A DNA stretch of 64,000 nucleotides from Marsupella aquatica. Its lineage: Eukaryota > Marchantiophyta. The notes beneath the pieces are model-generated. The model saw only the letters and a list, made by a program, of their open reading frames with translations, was not told the origin of the DNA and searched no databases. The stretch spans positions 22,692,001 to 22,756,000 of the forward strand of contig OZ316892.1 of assembly GCA_973895155.1 (NCBI GenBank). The letters are read 5' to 3'. This document shows positions 11,631 through 23,739 of the stretch, one piece after another (position 1 is the first letter of the stretch; each line of letters opens with the position of its first letter). The translations under genes and the position numbers were made by a program.

Positions 11631-13519
11631 ATTTTTTTCCTTTCTCATAGTCCTCTCCCAAGATTAAAAATTGCCCCCCCCCCCCTCTAACTTTCCTTTC
11701 TCATCGTTTTTTCACAAGATTATAATAAATCATTTCAGCCAAGAATCACTTGCCTTTCTCATCGTCCTTTCACAACATCATTCAAAAATCAGTGAATCTC
11801 TCATCCGAGAATTTGTCATTGTCCTTTCCGAATGTGAAAAATAAAATTCCGTGTATTTGCGGCAAAACAAATACGCCAAATAAAGGAAATAGACCCCATT
11901 ATGCGGACCCACCGCATGATGATACTCGAATCTTCCCGTCCTTCGCTGGATTTTATTCGGCTCTGGGGATTGGATCTCGATTTACTTAGATTGCGTTGGA
12001 CCGGACCGGACCGGGCACTGACCGCCTGTCCGTGTCGCTGCCGTCCGGGCAGCTCAGATCCCGGCATCTTGTCGGGCGGGCAGCCCTCGGTGCAAAATTC
12101 GTACCAAGCAGTACGTTTTCTGTACCTTCTCGCACCTCTTTCTTTATTTTCTTTCCTTTGGTTCTTATCTTCCTTCGGGTCCGAGCCAACAAATTTTTGG
12201 GTAGTGGGCGAATGTCACTTTCTTTGGGTTCGACGCAACAAAATTTTGGGTAGTGGGTGAATGTCACGTTCTTTAATTTCGTTCTCATCTTTCTTTGGGG
12301 TTGAGGCAACAAATTTCTAATTAAGGTCACTACGGAACTTCATTTTCTTTTATTTCATTTATCTTTCTTTGGGTCTGAGACAACAAATTTTTGGGTAGTG
12401 GGCGAATGTCACTTTCTTTTATTTCGTTCTTATCTTTCTTTGGGTCTGAGGCAACAAATTGTTAGTTAGGTCACTGCGGAACTTCACTTTCTTTTCTTTC
12501 GTTCTTACCGTTCTTTGGGTCTGTGAGACCAAACAAGAAATGTGTCGAATGCCACATTCTTTTGTTTTGTTCTTGTCTTTCTGTAAGACACAGGCAACAA
12601 TTTTTTTAAGGCCCTGTGAGGTGCATGTCATTTTGTTGGGAATGCAATATGTTAGTATTTGTTACTTATCTAATTTTCCTAGATTGCTTTCTGGCTGTTC
12701 GACCTCTTGAGATTTAAGGCAGACAATCAGACTCTGACTGATGGGGCTTGTTGTTAGGTGGAAAACTGGTGAATGGAACACAAAACCCTAGCTAATTTTA
12801 GCCACGAGTGGAGAAGACTTCTAAGAGAGGTGGAATCTTGCATATTAAGGTCAGAGACTGAGACAAACATCAGTTTAGATCACAGGATGGACTCCCAGAG
12901 AGGGTTACAGCACTCCCACAGGTCCGCTATCAGGACTGCAGTCGAAGCTGACTGAAGTCACTTGTGACTGAGCTGTTTGGTGATATGTAGTTTTCAGGAC
13001 CTACTGTCTGATAGGAACAGGCCTTTGTAGTTGCAAATATTTGTAGGGTAAATAATAGCCCCTAAAAATATTACAGGACCTTGAGGGTTAGAGAGCTCCC
13101 ACCGGTCACTATCGTGCCCGGACCAGAGCAACTGAAACAGGACAAGCCCAGGATCCCCATTTTTTTAGCCCCACTGATTGCCCTGGTTGCGTACCCTGAT
13201 GGCCTTGGCTGGCAAAAGCTAGCAGGAAGAAGCACGGTAAGCCAATTAAATCAGCATTTAGCCCTCCCACTTTTGATCAAAACCTTTGCGCCAAAGCATT
13301 GGCAAGTGCATTGCTATACACATTTGGTGAGTGTGCAAGGTGGGATGGGTGGAGAAACCTAAGTCCCCTTCAAGAATCCAGATGCCCAGCGCAAAACACT
13401 TTGGTTCCCACAAGTGTGATTAGAGACCTTAAAGGCTAATTAAACCGACTTTCCAAATTCCAGGTTAAATCTCTATCTGTGGATAAAGATTTAGTAATAA
13501 CTTCTTTAGTATCATGACC
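11626..13519. other. Intergenic, no gene recognised
   Basis: Holds a short CpG-rich section around 11900-12120 with repeated ggaccgg motifs, then a T-rich 71-bp repeat block. No exon-like frame was found. Confidence 0.5.
12180..12600. repeat. T-rich tandem repeat, mostly ~71-74 bp units
   Basis: The landmark (g)caacaaat occurs at 12186, 12235, 12306, 12380 and 12451, spaced 49, 71, 74 and 71, each following a tctttgggtc motif. Alternate units carry either gggtagtgggcgaatgtcac or aggtcactgcggaacttcac, so there may be a higher-order two-unit structure. Confidence 0.75.
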
Positions 13520-13810
13520 ATCAATAGGGGTCTCAAACCTAAAAAATGTGAGCAATACTAAAAGGGTCTCAAACCTCAAAAATGTGAACAATACGAATAG
13601 GGGTCTGGAACCCAAAAAAATGTGAATAGTACCAATAGGGGTCTCAAACCTTAAAAATGTGATCAACACCAATAGGGTCTCAAACCTAAAAATTGTGAGC
13701 GATACTGATAGGGGTCTGGAACCTCAAAAACGTGAAGAGTACCAATAGGGGTCTGGACCCTCAAAGATGTGAACTGTATTAATAGGGGTCTCCACCCTCA
13801 AAAATATGAC
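13520..13810. repeat. 37-bp minisatellite, eight units
   Basis: Units of the form aataggggtctcaaacctc followed by aaaaatgtgaacaatac. The tct landmark falls at 13531, 13567, 13604, 13642, 13678, 13715, 13752 and 13789, so the period is 36-38. More diverged copies continue to about 13980 (for example near 13893 and 13946). Confidence 0.88.
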
Positions 13811-13980
13811 TGAGACCATAGTCAAAGACATTAATGTGGGGGCATAAATCATATTAGAGGCGTGACAAAATCAGCATGAACAATGCCAATATGGGTTCTC
13901 CAACCTCAAAATTTTATGGACCTTAACTGCATGAATAAGGCCAATAGGGGTTAGCAAACCTCAAAATTTAATGAACCTTA

Positions 13981-15364
13981 GAAGGGGTCCTTCTCTACCA
14001 CACTAATTATGCTCGATTAACAATAGTTTGTTTCCTGTAAAACCTCATGTTCTATCCCATAAATAAGCAGTTGGGGGTCTCTAAGCCAGTGTGGCCGGGG
14101 AGACCAGTTCGTTGTGGTACTGTACCTCTTCCTTGGGTACAGCCGTTGGGAGTATTTTTATTCCCTGTTATGATTTTGGAAGCAATAATGTATTTGTAAA
14201 TTCAGTATGGGATGTTATGCTGATGCTCCTGTGGTCCCAAAAACATACTCATGACTACCTTGTATTTGGTTCATCATTCTTTATGTAATTGAGTATATAC
14301 TCATCCTTTCCTTGTGGGTTCCATCGTGATTAAAGTGAGTGGGGTGGCAAAGTTGTTGAGGTATATGTTTGATGGAACCCCTAATTGAGAAAGTTTAATT
14401 GACCCCACGAAAGTTTTGTTATATATTAGACATTGAATTTATGTCTATCAATTGTTCACTCAAAGGGTCCACCAAATAACACTTTTAATTTGGGGGTCCA
14501 TCAAGTAAATGTCTCCAAAGTTGTGTGCTCTTTTTCCACTCATGCCAGTTACCGGGGTAGAGTTGTCTGGCATGTATGTGGCCTTTCATTTTGTGGCTCT
14601 AAACCCTGGTTCTGACAGTGTACTACTTATGAAGAAAGTAATGCTTGAAACTCCTCATCTGCTAGACTCAACGGGTGTACACAAGCATTTTGGCCCTTGC
14701 AGTTTTGATCTTTGAAAAATGAAGACTAGACAATCATGTGACCCTGAGCTCAAAGCTTTATACTGGAAAGTGAGTGAATTTGAAGGGCTGAACATGCAAA
14801 ACAGCTCAGATTAGGTTGGCTTTACAAGAAGTCTAGGCACTTGTGACTTTCAAAGCAAAATGGAGGTTGACTTCTTGTTCTAAAGATATACTCCAGCCAA
14901 TGTATCATTTGAATTGAAGTTCAATAAATGCAAATCCCTTGAATGAAGGAGCCAAATCTTGCAAATATTTGGACCACCTCTGGAGGGGTTTTAAATTATA
15001 GACAACATAAACAGTCCACATCAGCATCCACTTCACAGTGGTCCAAAATTGTAGACAAATAAGCACTCCACATCAGCATATATTTGGGCCCACTCCTTGC
15101 CATCTAAGATCTGTAGACATCATACCTGAATAGGCCCTCTAGGCTGACTGCAACAATTGAAAAAGACAGTTAGCCCACTTCTTGTAAAGCCACTCCCACC
15201 CGTGCTCCATCAGGCCCTGCTTAGGACTCTTTGCAAGCCAGGTTGGTGCCCGCTCATTGGCGAGTCTCTCCCAGTTCCCCTCAACCCCCACTGTCCACAT
15301 GGGCAATAGGGGTCAGACCATGAGAAAAAGCTGAGGCTTTCACTGGCACAGCCATCAATTGGTT
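13981..15364. other. Intergenic, no gene recognised
   Basis: AT-rich, with short frames only. Contains the second copy of a dispersed repeat at 14465-14512. Two related phrases near 15003-15080 (gacaacataaacagtccacatcagcat and gacaaataagcactccacatcagcat style) suggest another short duplication of about 60 bp. Confidence 0.5.
14465..14512. repeat. Dispersed repeat, copy 2 (partner at 1590-1637)
   Basis: Begins gggtccaccaaataacactt and ends tcaagtaaatgt, matching the copy near the start of the window with a few substitutions. Confidence 0.6.
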
Positions 15365-15823
15365 CTACTCAGCTCGCTCATATCTCGAGTGCACAAAATG
15401 CCAAAAATACAGGGCCAGGGTGCCATGGCTAAATCTTTCACTAAAAAAATTGAGTACCAAGGAAACGGTTCTCTCACCTTGAATTAAAATATTATTGGGG
15501 CATGTGATATGAAGACTGGACACGAGGTTTGGTATCGTTGAAAAGAAGGTTTTAATAAAAGGGACGAGGTAGGTGTTGTCATTGGAAGCTCCATTGACAT
15601 GCCACCAAACAAATCCAAGACTCGAGCCATTATCGAAGGTGTGGACATATAATACAGGATCGCAATCTAGGATCCGATTTGATTTGATACGGTGATATGT
15701 TTTAAATACCTTGGTCAATGCTCCATACTCATGCTGAAGATTTGGTTCATAAAAATGATCAGAAACTACTGCTTGGTCCACTATGAAGGTACATGGTTGG
15801 TAGACGTGGTACGAATAACCCAT
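15365..15823 (-). CDS. Hypothetical ORF, 152 codons, doubtful
   Basis: The longest ATG-initiated frame in this stretch (start MGYSYHVYQP, end VHSRYERAE). I recognise no domain, signal peptide or membrane segment. There is no second frame or intron structure around it and no repeat unit to explain it. It could be a transposon fragment or chance. It is listed because 152 codons without a stop is long for AT-rich DNA. Confidence 0.2.
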   Translation of the reverse strand: MGYSYHVYQPCTFIVDQAVVSDHFYEPNLQHEYGALTKVFKTYHRIKSNRILDCDPVLYVHTFDNGSSLGFVWWHVNGASNDNTYLVPFIKTFFSTIPNLVSSLHITCPNNILIQGERTVSLVLNFFSERFSHGTLALYFWHFVHSRYERAE

Positions 15824-16896
15824 ATTATTTCTCAGCTAGCTGCTCGAGGATCAAATATACGTTGCTTTCAGGGTAGGTCACGGTGAATGCATGATAAGCA
15901 CGAAAGATATCTCAAAATATCCTCATGCTTCCCTTTCCATTGCCTCCATGTAAAGCACTGGGAGGCTGGTCAGGTAGCTTTATTTTCTCTGATTTTTATT
16001 GTCCTATTCCCCAAACTGGGAGAAATTATGCACCTGCCCCAAGAACTAATTTAATGATCAAGTTAACCCCCCATTTTTGTATTTAGATTGGAGTAACTCT
16101 ACTATACTAACCCAAGATGACACGCCATTGTTTGCAGACACATGGAGACTCAGAATCTGCTTGTGCAACCCCCTCCCACTATACCTTCCCCCTTGACCAA
16201 GCTCCCCAATCTAGCACTCTCCGGAACTGGGGTGTCGACTAGCTTGGACAATTATGAACCTTGACATGTTCCTCGATGAAGTACAATCCATCTCTAGTTC
16301 AAGCTGGTTAAGCAATGCTGCAAACAAAATGGGGGTGAAAACTGAGAGCTAAACTAGTTTTTGGGGCAGGTTAATAATTTGACTAGTTGGAGGGACGGGA
16401 AAGCAAACAGGATTATTCTTACTTCTCTAGTCTTTTTGGAAAGAAAGGGAAACCGCTTGCTGAGTGAAAGGGCCATGCACAACTGGACCACACCCGTGGT
16501 GAGGGAAACCCTGAATTCCAGTCACCTTAAGATCCTCCTCACTGGGCGGGTATGGGCCAGAAGGGACTCTGTTCCCTACTCAGTTTCTATTGACAAGCAT
16601 AGCAGACACATAAATTATATATTATCAGCAAATAAATTATGGCCTGTTATTTTGTCTAATGGACATAAGTATCATCTATTTCAGAGTGATGTATTTTCCA
16701 CCATTTTCCACCATTTTCCATAAGAAACTCTTACATTTTCAGCAATGATTTATTGATTTATTATTCGAAACAGTAAAAGCATCCCCGTGGTTAGTGCCGA
16801 GGGTAATACGGTAACCTGAGTAGGTTGACTGTGGGTTGAGTTTATCATTCGGTACATATTCATGTAAAGCAGTGACCGTATGGATTCAGTCATTCA
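15824..16896. other. Intergenic, no gene recognised
   Basis: No domain or exon pattern seen. A short ttttccacca triplication occurs near 16692-16716. Confidence 0.5.
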
Positions 16897-17175
16897 GTTT
16901 CCAACCCAGACCGTTACCGTCCCTGCCAAGATGTCCCAGCTGCCCGGATTTTCCTGCCCAGACTCACCGTATTTGATTTGAGTTTCGAAATCCAGACCGT
17001 TATCCCGCCCCTACCCTTTCCAAGATGTCCCGTCTGCCCGGAATTTCCTGCCCAGAGACACACCGTATTGACTGAGTTTCCAACCGAGACCGTTATCTTC
17101 CCTGCCCGTGTCCGTGCCCATGCCCGTGGCCCTGCCCTTGCCAAGATGTCCTGGCTGCCCGGATTTTCCTTCCCT
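16897..17175. repeat. C-rich tandem repeat, ~86-93 bp, three units
   Basis: Units start agtttccaacccagaccgtta; the gaccgtta landmark is at 16909, 16995 and 17088. Each unit ends with ccaagatgtccc(g/a)(g/t)ctgcccgga followed by tttcctgccc. The third unit has an inserted run of gcccgtg-type repeats. Confidence 0.8.
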
Positions 17176-17321
17176 GACGTGTCAGTGTTTACTAATTATG
17201 CCTGTTGTCGGCCACAGAAAATAATGGTACGGCTGACTCACCGTACACCGTAGTGTAAAGGTTTTTGTTATGTCCTTTCCAACCCCAGTCCAAACCCCGC
17301 CCACTGCACCTGGAAAGGTGT

Positions 17322-18130
17322 TAGGTCTCATGGAATGCGTGTGGACTGCGGAGCCGCCCGCCCTTGGATTGCAACACAAGGACAGAAGGACTTGGGAAGG
17401 AGTAGCAGTGGGACACGTGGCATTCGAGCAGGCAAAATCCTATCCAAACCCAAAATGACTTTGCCCCCTTTGGTTGAAGTCCATGGACCTACCCCATCAA
17501 ACACACCCTGACATCTTTACACCTCGTTAGCAACGATGTTTTGAGAACATTTTTGGAAAATCTCCCTTGAAATCCATCCAAAATGGCTATTTTTGAAAAG
17601 CAGCTTCTAACGAAATTTTTAATGAGTCTCACATGGCTAGTTTTCATTGAGAATAGAGAGAGCTATTAATTTCTAAAGATAACTTAACCTTTCAGAGTCG
17701 AAAGACTACATTACGGGTCCAGTTGAACCCATGGCAGCGGGTCTCATGGAATATGTGTAAACTGCAGAGCAAGCCCCTTGGATTGAAACACAAGGACATA
17801 AGTGTACTTGGGACGGAGTGATAGAGGGACACATGGCATCCAAACAAAATGAATGTGCCCCTTTCCATTTGCTCCCTTTTCAAGCAAATTTGCTTTTTGG
17901 TTGAAGTACAGATGGACCTAGCCCATCAACACACACGGGCCCCCACTCCCCCCTCCCCCTTCTGTGACATCATTTATACCTTTAGATGTTACACACTTTT
18001 TGATATTTTAATATGTTTTGACAACAACTTTTGGAAATCTCTCCTTGGTATCCAACCAAATTGGCTGTTTCCGAGCTCGGTTATTACAAGCAGCTTGGAA
18101 TGATATTTCTAATGAGTCTAAGGGGCACTT
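17322..18130. repeat. Dispersed repeat family, copies A and B in tandem
   Basis: Copy A (about 17322-17650) and copy B (about 17739-18130) share ggtctcatggaat, cttggattg.aacacaaggac, gggacac.tggcat, ttggttgaagt and aatgagtct landmarks. A third copy is at 19690-19885. Copy B holds a C-rich insertion near 17940. No coding capacity or terminal repeats were found. Confidence 0.65.
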
Positions 18131-18515
18131 TACCAAACGGGTGCCGCACTTCACTTCTCTTTTACATTTGATATTTTTCATCTGAACCGTTCATTCAACC
18201 TGCCCGGGCTGATGCTGCTTTAGAAACTTAGTGCAGCAAGTTGTGAGTCGGGGGTACCCGAACCTGCGTGTGCCCATGGTTCGGGTACTTATAAACAGGC
18301 CTGGGGCTCTCAGCCGGGCGGAAGACTATTGCACCAAAGGAGGTGCAATAATGCTGTGGCCGTCTTGCCCTTGTGATTTCCCATTATTCTCAGTAGTGGT
18401 TCAGCTGAAAATTAATGCTTCCCGTAGCGATTCGAACTTGGGGGCTGGGAGGGAGCTTTGAGAGAGGCTTAAAATTACAAATTTCAAAGTAGTTGCATTC
18501 TTCCGCGCCCCTACC

Positions 18516-19175
18516 ATGGAGGACAACGACAATATATGGTCCAGTAGCTCCTCATCTGGGAGCACTTGTTATTCAATTTCAGAGTTTCCAGGAAGAGATC
18601 GCAATAGTGTTGGAGTTCAGGACAGTGTAGACATGGCAGGAGTTGGTAATTTGTCTTCTTGGCATGAGAAGATGCGATCAGCACCTGTAGTGCCAGATTC
18701 TCAATTTTCGCAGGATTTCTCCCAAGGAGCCCACAATATGTCCAATGCAGAGTTGATGGCACTCATGAACGACCCTCCACTGGTTTCATGATTTCCTGCT
18801 CCTCAGTTGTTGCCCGTTGCTTGCTCTGCTCCTTTTTTCTCCCAATCAACATCATTTGATCAGCAGTCGTGCCTGGGAAATCCATTCTGGTCCGAAGCAA
18901 GCCAGGAAATACCCTCTATGCAGATGCGCCAAACATCAGAGAATCCACGAGTAGCGCCTACAAGCAGTGAGGGGGCGATTGCTGGGAAGAAACGGGTAGC
19001 TGGGAAAAAGAGCTCAAAGAAGGCCAAGAAGGCCAAGAACATTGATGCTGATCAGGAAGGGGATGAAGATGTTGACGAATCTTCAACAATTCGCTGGGAG
19101 GATGCAGATGTAATACAACTCATAGCTTTCAGGAGTGAGATGGATGAAGAATTCAAGCTGAATGCCAAGAAACAA
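18516..19175 (+). pseudogene. Truncated trihelix/Myb-like gene fragment
   Basis: An ATG frame runs from 18516 (MEDNDNIWSSSSSSG...), is cut by one TGA at 18789-18791, and resumes in the same frame to about 19173. It is Ser-rich at first, then has a Lys-rich nuclear-localisation-like stretch (KKRVAGKKSSKKAKKAKN), an acidic patch, and RWEDADVIQLIAFRSEMDEE followed by FKLNAKKQG. The last part resembles the first helix of a plant trihelix (SANT/Myb-like) DNA-binding domain. The match ends at caag/gtgaac, which could be a splice donor, but no following exon is visible and the frame runs into a 25-bp repeat. The family call is by resemblance. The fragment may be a dead gene, a partial copy, or a gene carried by a transposon. 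Confidence 0.45.
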
Positions 19176-19208
19176 GGTGAACCTCTACTCACTTTCGTGC
19201 TTCAATCT

Positions 19209-19290
19209 CTGCTCAAAATTGTTCTCAATCTGTGCTCAAAATTGTTCTCAATCTGTGCTCAAAATTGTAGTCGAAATTGTGCTCAATCTC
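19209..19290. repeat. 25-bp tandem repeat
   Basis: Consecutive gctcaaaattgttctcaatc units (starting about 19210 and 19235, then decaying) directly downstream of the trihelix-like fragment. Confidence 0.75.
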
Positions 19291-19689
19291 TGCCTCGTGT
19301 TCTTCACTTGCCCCTAGACTCGCTCTCTCCATGTCCATTCCCAGTGTGCTCGAAGTGAAAACCTAGTATTTTGCGCAAAGTATGCACTTTGTGTGCACTT
19401 TCACAAAGGTTTGTTTGACCCCGACGTTTTCCCTTTGTAAACTGTTTGCTGCTTACGATGAGCTCCTGCCAGCCCTACGGCTTCCCACGTTTGGGATGGT
19501 AAAGGTTCAGCCTGCCCAGTCTGTATTTGCTTTACACCAAGTCTACAACACTATACCCGTTTTTATGCCTTGGTCAGGTCTGGAACACTAGCCGTACATA
19601 AAAACCTGGGCTCTCTTTCAGCTCTGGTAAAAACCTCTAAAACTACGGCGCCCGTTTTGTAAAGTGCCCCTGACCTGGGTAGTTTTCTT

Positions 19690-19885
19690 GAACAGCAGAG
19701 AGAGCTATTAGTTTTCTAAAGATTACTGTATCTTGTAGAGTCCATAAGTTACATTTTGGGTCCAATGAACTGCCCTTGGATTGGAACACAAGGATAGAAG
19801 GTCTTGGCAAAGAGTAGCAAAAGGACACCTAGCATTTGAACAAGCAACTCTATCCAAACTGAGATTAGTGAATTTGCCTTTTTTC
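19690..19885. repeat. Dispersed repeat family, copy C
   Basis: Related to the copies at 17.3-18.1 kb: gagagctattag, tctaaagat, cccttggattggaacacaag and atccaaact landmarks occur in the same order. Confidence 0.6.
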
Positions 19886-19989
19886 TATTTCCTTTGGATG
19901 GCAAATTTTCTTTTGGTCTTACCAGGAGCTGTAGGGATGGATGGGGTTTCAGTTTAAAGTTTTTTTCACCGAATTGGATTTCTACCCTT

Positions 19990-20150
19990 GGACTCAGTGC
20001 TGAATCCTATGCCTAACTCAATGCCTGCCTGTAATTAAACATTCTAATATCCTATCCCACCCATTCTCATCAATAGTCTGTTCGTAAATCGTCATAAACC
20101 TGAATAGGACTCAATGCTGAATCCTATGCCTAACTCAACGCCTGCTTCAT
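19990..20150. repeat. 117-bp direct repeat
   Basis: gactcagtgctgaatcctat at 19991 is repeated as gactcaatgctgaatcctat at 20108, followed in both by gcctaactcaa.gcctgc. Confidence 0.8.
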
Positions 20151-23100
20151 AAATCGACATATAGGCGGCTAAAAACCCTCACACTTTGCTGATAATATAT
20201 TCTTGTCACCATACCTCCCCATACACCCTCAGCCTAGCTGCTGGGCCTCTCCGCCTCCAGCATGCCAACCGGGTTACCATTTGCCGCGACGGTACCCTGA
20301 CTACCCTGCAACCTCGCCCTCCTTTAAAGGGGGTGGTTTCCAATATTCTAACATAGTTTTTGTTTTAATATTCAGAGCTTATAAATGTTTGAATGTAATC
20401 ATAACAGTACGGTTTAGGGCAAAGAAGATCTAGACAAAATTTTCATCATGATTGCTGGGAGGGGAATGTGGACACAAGAAAAATGAAGGAAGGGCTCTGG
20501 CACCACTTTTAAATAGAAAATTCAAGACCCCAAAACAACGCCTCAACAATTCAATGAAATGATGAAAGAGGTTTAAAAAAGGTTAGAATTCCCAGAGTAT
20601 TAAACGTCAAAGGGAAACGAGCTTTCACAGATTATAACTCGTGTCTCGTGAGGCAAATCTTGTAGGGAAGATACTCTGTCGACTAAAGTAAACGGGAAAA
20701 AGGGCAAAAACCAAGACAATCCAAGATACTGTCATGCAAAAGGAAGAAGTTCATAATAGCCCAATCAAGTGAATCAGAGTATGTGACTTTTATAGTAGGA
20801 AATTAATTGAAAAGGCCATGCACAGATCCCCAAAGGCGAGAGGACAGAGACTGACAAAAGAGAAAGCATCCGTTGTATTATATGTGGTGCTCAAGATCTC
20901 AATTCAATTCGTGTATCCTTAGATTATTGTGAGGTAGGGCAACAAAGGCCAAAGAATGTTGGTGCCTAAAAAGCTTGCACCAAGCCTTAAAAAGTGATTG
21001 GTGAATGTTGGCCAGGGACAACAAAGGCCAGACCGTACTCTTTCCTGGAAAATGCATATATTGTTTCCTGTTTGGTCCCACCAGCCAATGTTGCCGAGTA
21101 TGATTCTTGTCCCGGTCCCGCATACAAGGTGAAAACATGAGGGTGCAAATTTTCCTATTTTCTCAAATGTTAACCAGGGATACACAAAACCCGCATAAGT
21201 GTAGAGCTTACTTGACATTAGCTATCCCAGCAAGTAGCCCAACACTAGCAATCTTCATTGCGTCAAGCGAGTTTCTAAGTTCAAGTTTCATAAGTCTACC
21301 AGCTTTTGCACAAACCACCATCCTAAAGTGAGGCTTGCCAAAGCCTTTTGCACCGAAAACACTTGACACTTGGAAAAATTGGAGGTCACTCTCTCTTATC
21401 GCGGAAACAAGAAGTTAAAGTCTCATACAAGTGTGTGACCCGAAGGCCTTTAATACTTGAGTTTGCTAAGAATCGTTGACCTGAACGTACCTGTTGGTTG
21501 TTATTGGTGAATCTGGACTTTGGAAGAATTTTAGTCAGAAACAATGATTAAAACCCCATAATCATTTTTGTGTATATGATCCAATGAACTAAACTCCTAA
21601 GTTAGTTGTGCCAAAACTGACCCATGTTCGCCTTGCTAAAGCTGTGGGAGGACAAAAATTGCCACTTTTGCCCACTGGATCCACTAGGTTTTGTGACATA
21701 AGCTCTTTGAGTCATCTGTCCATTTGCGAAAATGAGAGCAATGGTGGAAGGCAAATTTTAGTTGTGCCAAGCAAACTCTGCCTTCAACTCACTAGGTCGC
21801 TTTGTTTGGCAGACCTGTGGGAGTGCTTTAAGGGGGGGGGTCTTACAAGAACTCCAGGGCAAAGATTGCCACCGCTCACTCATTCCAAATGTGAGGTCCA
21901 CTACATACCCCAAACCTAAAATGCCTTAGCCAAAATGTGTCAAGTCTGGTGAAAATAAATGCAAGGCCCTTAACAGAAAGGGACCAAGGTGTATAAAATA
22001 TGGACACGAGCAAAAAAGGGCCAGCAGTTTTTCAGTGGACAATTTTTGCTATATGCCACCTCTATGGAAAGTCAAATTTGTTAGGTTTCTTGTCTTCACT
22101 TAGCCATTTTCCCACCTAGCCATAGGCCCCATTAGATAGAGTCTAAGAGGTGTCCTTGAATCTAGAGAGATCTGACAGCCAAAAATTGATCTAGGAAAAT
22201 CAGAGAATGAACATTAGCTTTTTCTCCTTCACCCAAACCGATAGTTTCCATCTTGGGAGAAAAGAATAACTTTAAAAATTAACTTGATTAGGTGCCTACT
22301 AGTGAGCAACCAGGATTGGTGATTGTGGTTTTGTCATGTTGTCCCCCCAAGTTTATGTAAAGTGAAGTTCGGCTTATTCCCAAATTTGAATGGTTTTGCC
22401 AGATTGCCTCCAAGTAAACGAATTTTGGCCTGTTCCCAGCTTTGAAGGGCTACCATTGCATGTCAGACACATAAGAAGGGGAAAAAAAGTTTTTCCAGAT
22501 TGTTCCTCCAAGTCACATAAAGTGAAATTTGTTCTATTCCAACATTTGAATGGCTGATATTACATCTGACACACAGAAAAATAAAAACTGGGAATTCTTC
22601 TAAAGCCCCCTTCAAAAAACATCTAGGGCCTTTGGCACTTTGAACCACACATGGATGGGGACTTGGTTGGTGATGTCTGGTTACCTGCAGGCGATGGCTG
22701 TGTCCGCCCCCCCTCCCCCCTCTAAAACCATGTACCCCTGCCCGAGGTTGCAAGACTTGGGTCTTGGTTGCATGCTCAAGCCCAAATCTTGTTGGCTGGA
22801 CAAAGAAAGTGGATTGTGAAATTTGAGGTGTCTCAATTTGAGAGTCTCAATTCTCTCGGATTTGGCTTCGGCCAGTGACATGTGAGGGTTAACTCTAGTC
22901 TTGGGTTAATCTCATGTTACATAGGCTAAACTGCCATTAGGGTGTTAATGGCGATTAGCCGCAACTCTTGCATCTAGCATACAGAGGGGCTAGGGAGAGC
23001 TCCTCTTGGAGACTCATACTCATTGTTGAGGGAGCTAGCTAGGTACTAGGAGGAGAGCTTGTGCAAGGAGGCTTTGTGTGGCCATGGTGGCCAAAGTTTA

Positions 23101-23739
23101 GTAAAGATTTTGTGTGTTTTTGTGAACATAGCCTTGACGAAGGTGAATCATGTATCTCTTGGTGTCCATTGTGTACAGGCTTGTTCTTGTGGTTGTTTTG
23201 TCACAGTTTTTACTCAACACGGCACACACATTTTCCCGGAAGAAAAGTGGTGGATTACAAAAACTTTTCCTAGTCATCGCATACCATAACTCACAGTTTT
23301 GGACCAGGGATTTTTCTGTGGCACTGCAGGTTTGAGATGCCTATTAGGGCATCTCGATATACACAGAAATTGAACCTCAGGGAGGGCTCGCGATATACTT
23401 GGGCGCACCACAACAGTGTATAATGGGGCCGTCATCCACTGGGGTACTCAAATATGAATGGGGTTGTGGCACTGTATACGATTGAGTTACCTATGAACAA
23501 TGAGATCTCTTACTATTTTTGGGTGTGACTGGTCGAGCCTTACATTTTCTGCCCGACCAGTCCTTCCCGCTGGCCCGACCCACAACACTCCCCGGGGATG
23601 GATGGTCAAGTACTCAAGTGTGAAAATTGACCATATTTGGGATGCACTATGAGAGGTGAACACAGGGCAGTCTCCTCTCCCTTTTTAAACCAAGCTAGTC
23701 TAGTCTAGTCTTCACTCCTTTGGCGCATGACTCGCGCGC
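20151..23739. other. Intergenic, no firm gene
   Basis: Mostly structureless AT-rich DNA. On the minus strand about 21214-21412 there is an exon-like frame (see separate entry). The stretch 22960-23340, with ctagggagagctcctcttgg and a T/G-rich tail, has the feel of an LTR end but lacks a partner copy, so I do not call it. Confidence 0.45.
21214..21412 (-). pseudogene. Possible first exon or exon remnant, unrecognised
   Basis: The minus strand reads about 60 codons without a stop, including SSVFGAKGFGKPHFRMVVCA and LRNSLDAMKIASVGLLAGIA. It ends at tcaa/gtaagc, a good splice-donor match; without splicing it stops at once. The composition (basic, Ser/Ala-rich, then VVCAKA) recalls a plastid transit peptide next to its cleavage site. 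I cannot name the protein and found no following exon. It may be a dead or chance exon. Confidence 0.2.

Noticed and set aside
13436-13672. Minus-strand frame with repeated LTFLRFETPI-like units
   Set aside because: It is a reading of the 37-bp minisatellite; the period is not a multiple of three and the frame does not hold along the array.
13520-13810. CRISPR-like regular array
   Set aside because: This is a eukaryotic genome and there are no unique spacers; the whole 37-bp unit repeats head to tail.
22960-23340. Possible solo LTR
   Set aside because: The sequence style is suggestive, but there is no second copy in the window, no clear TG...CA ends and no target duplication.
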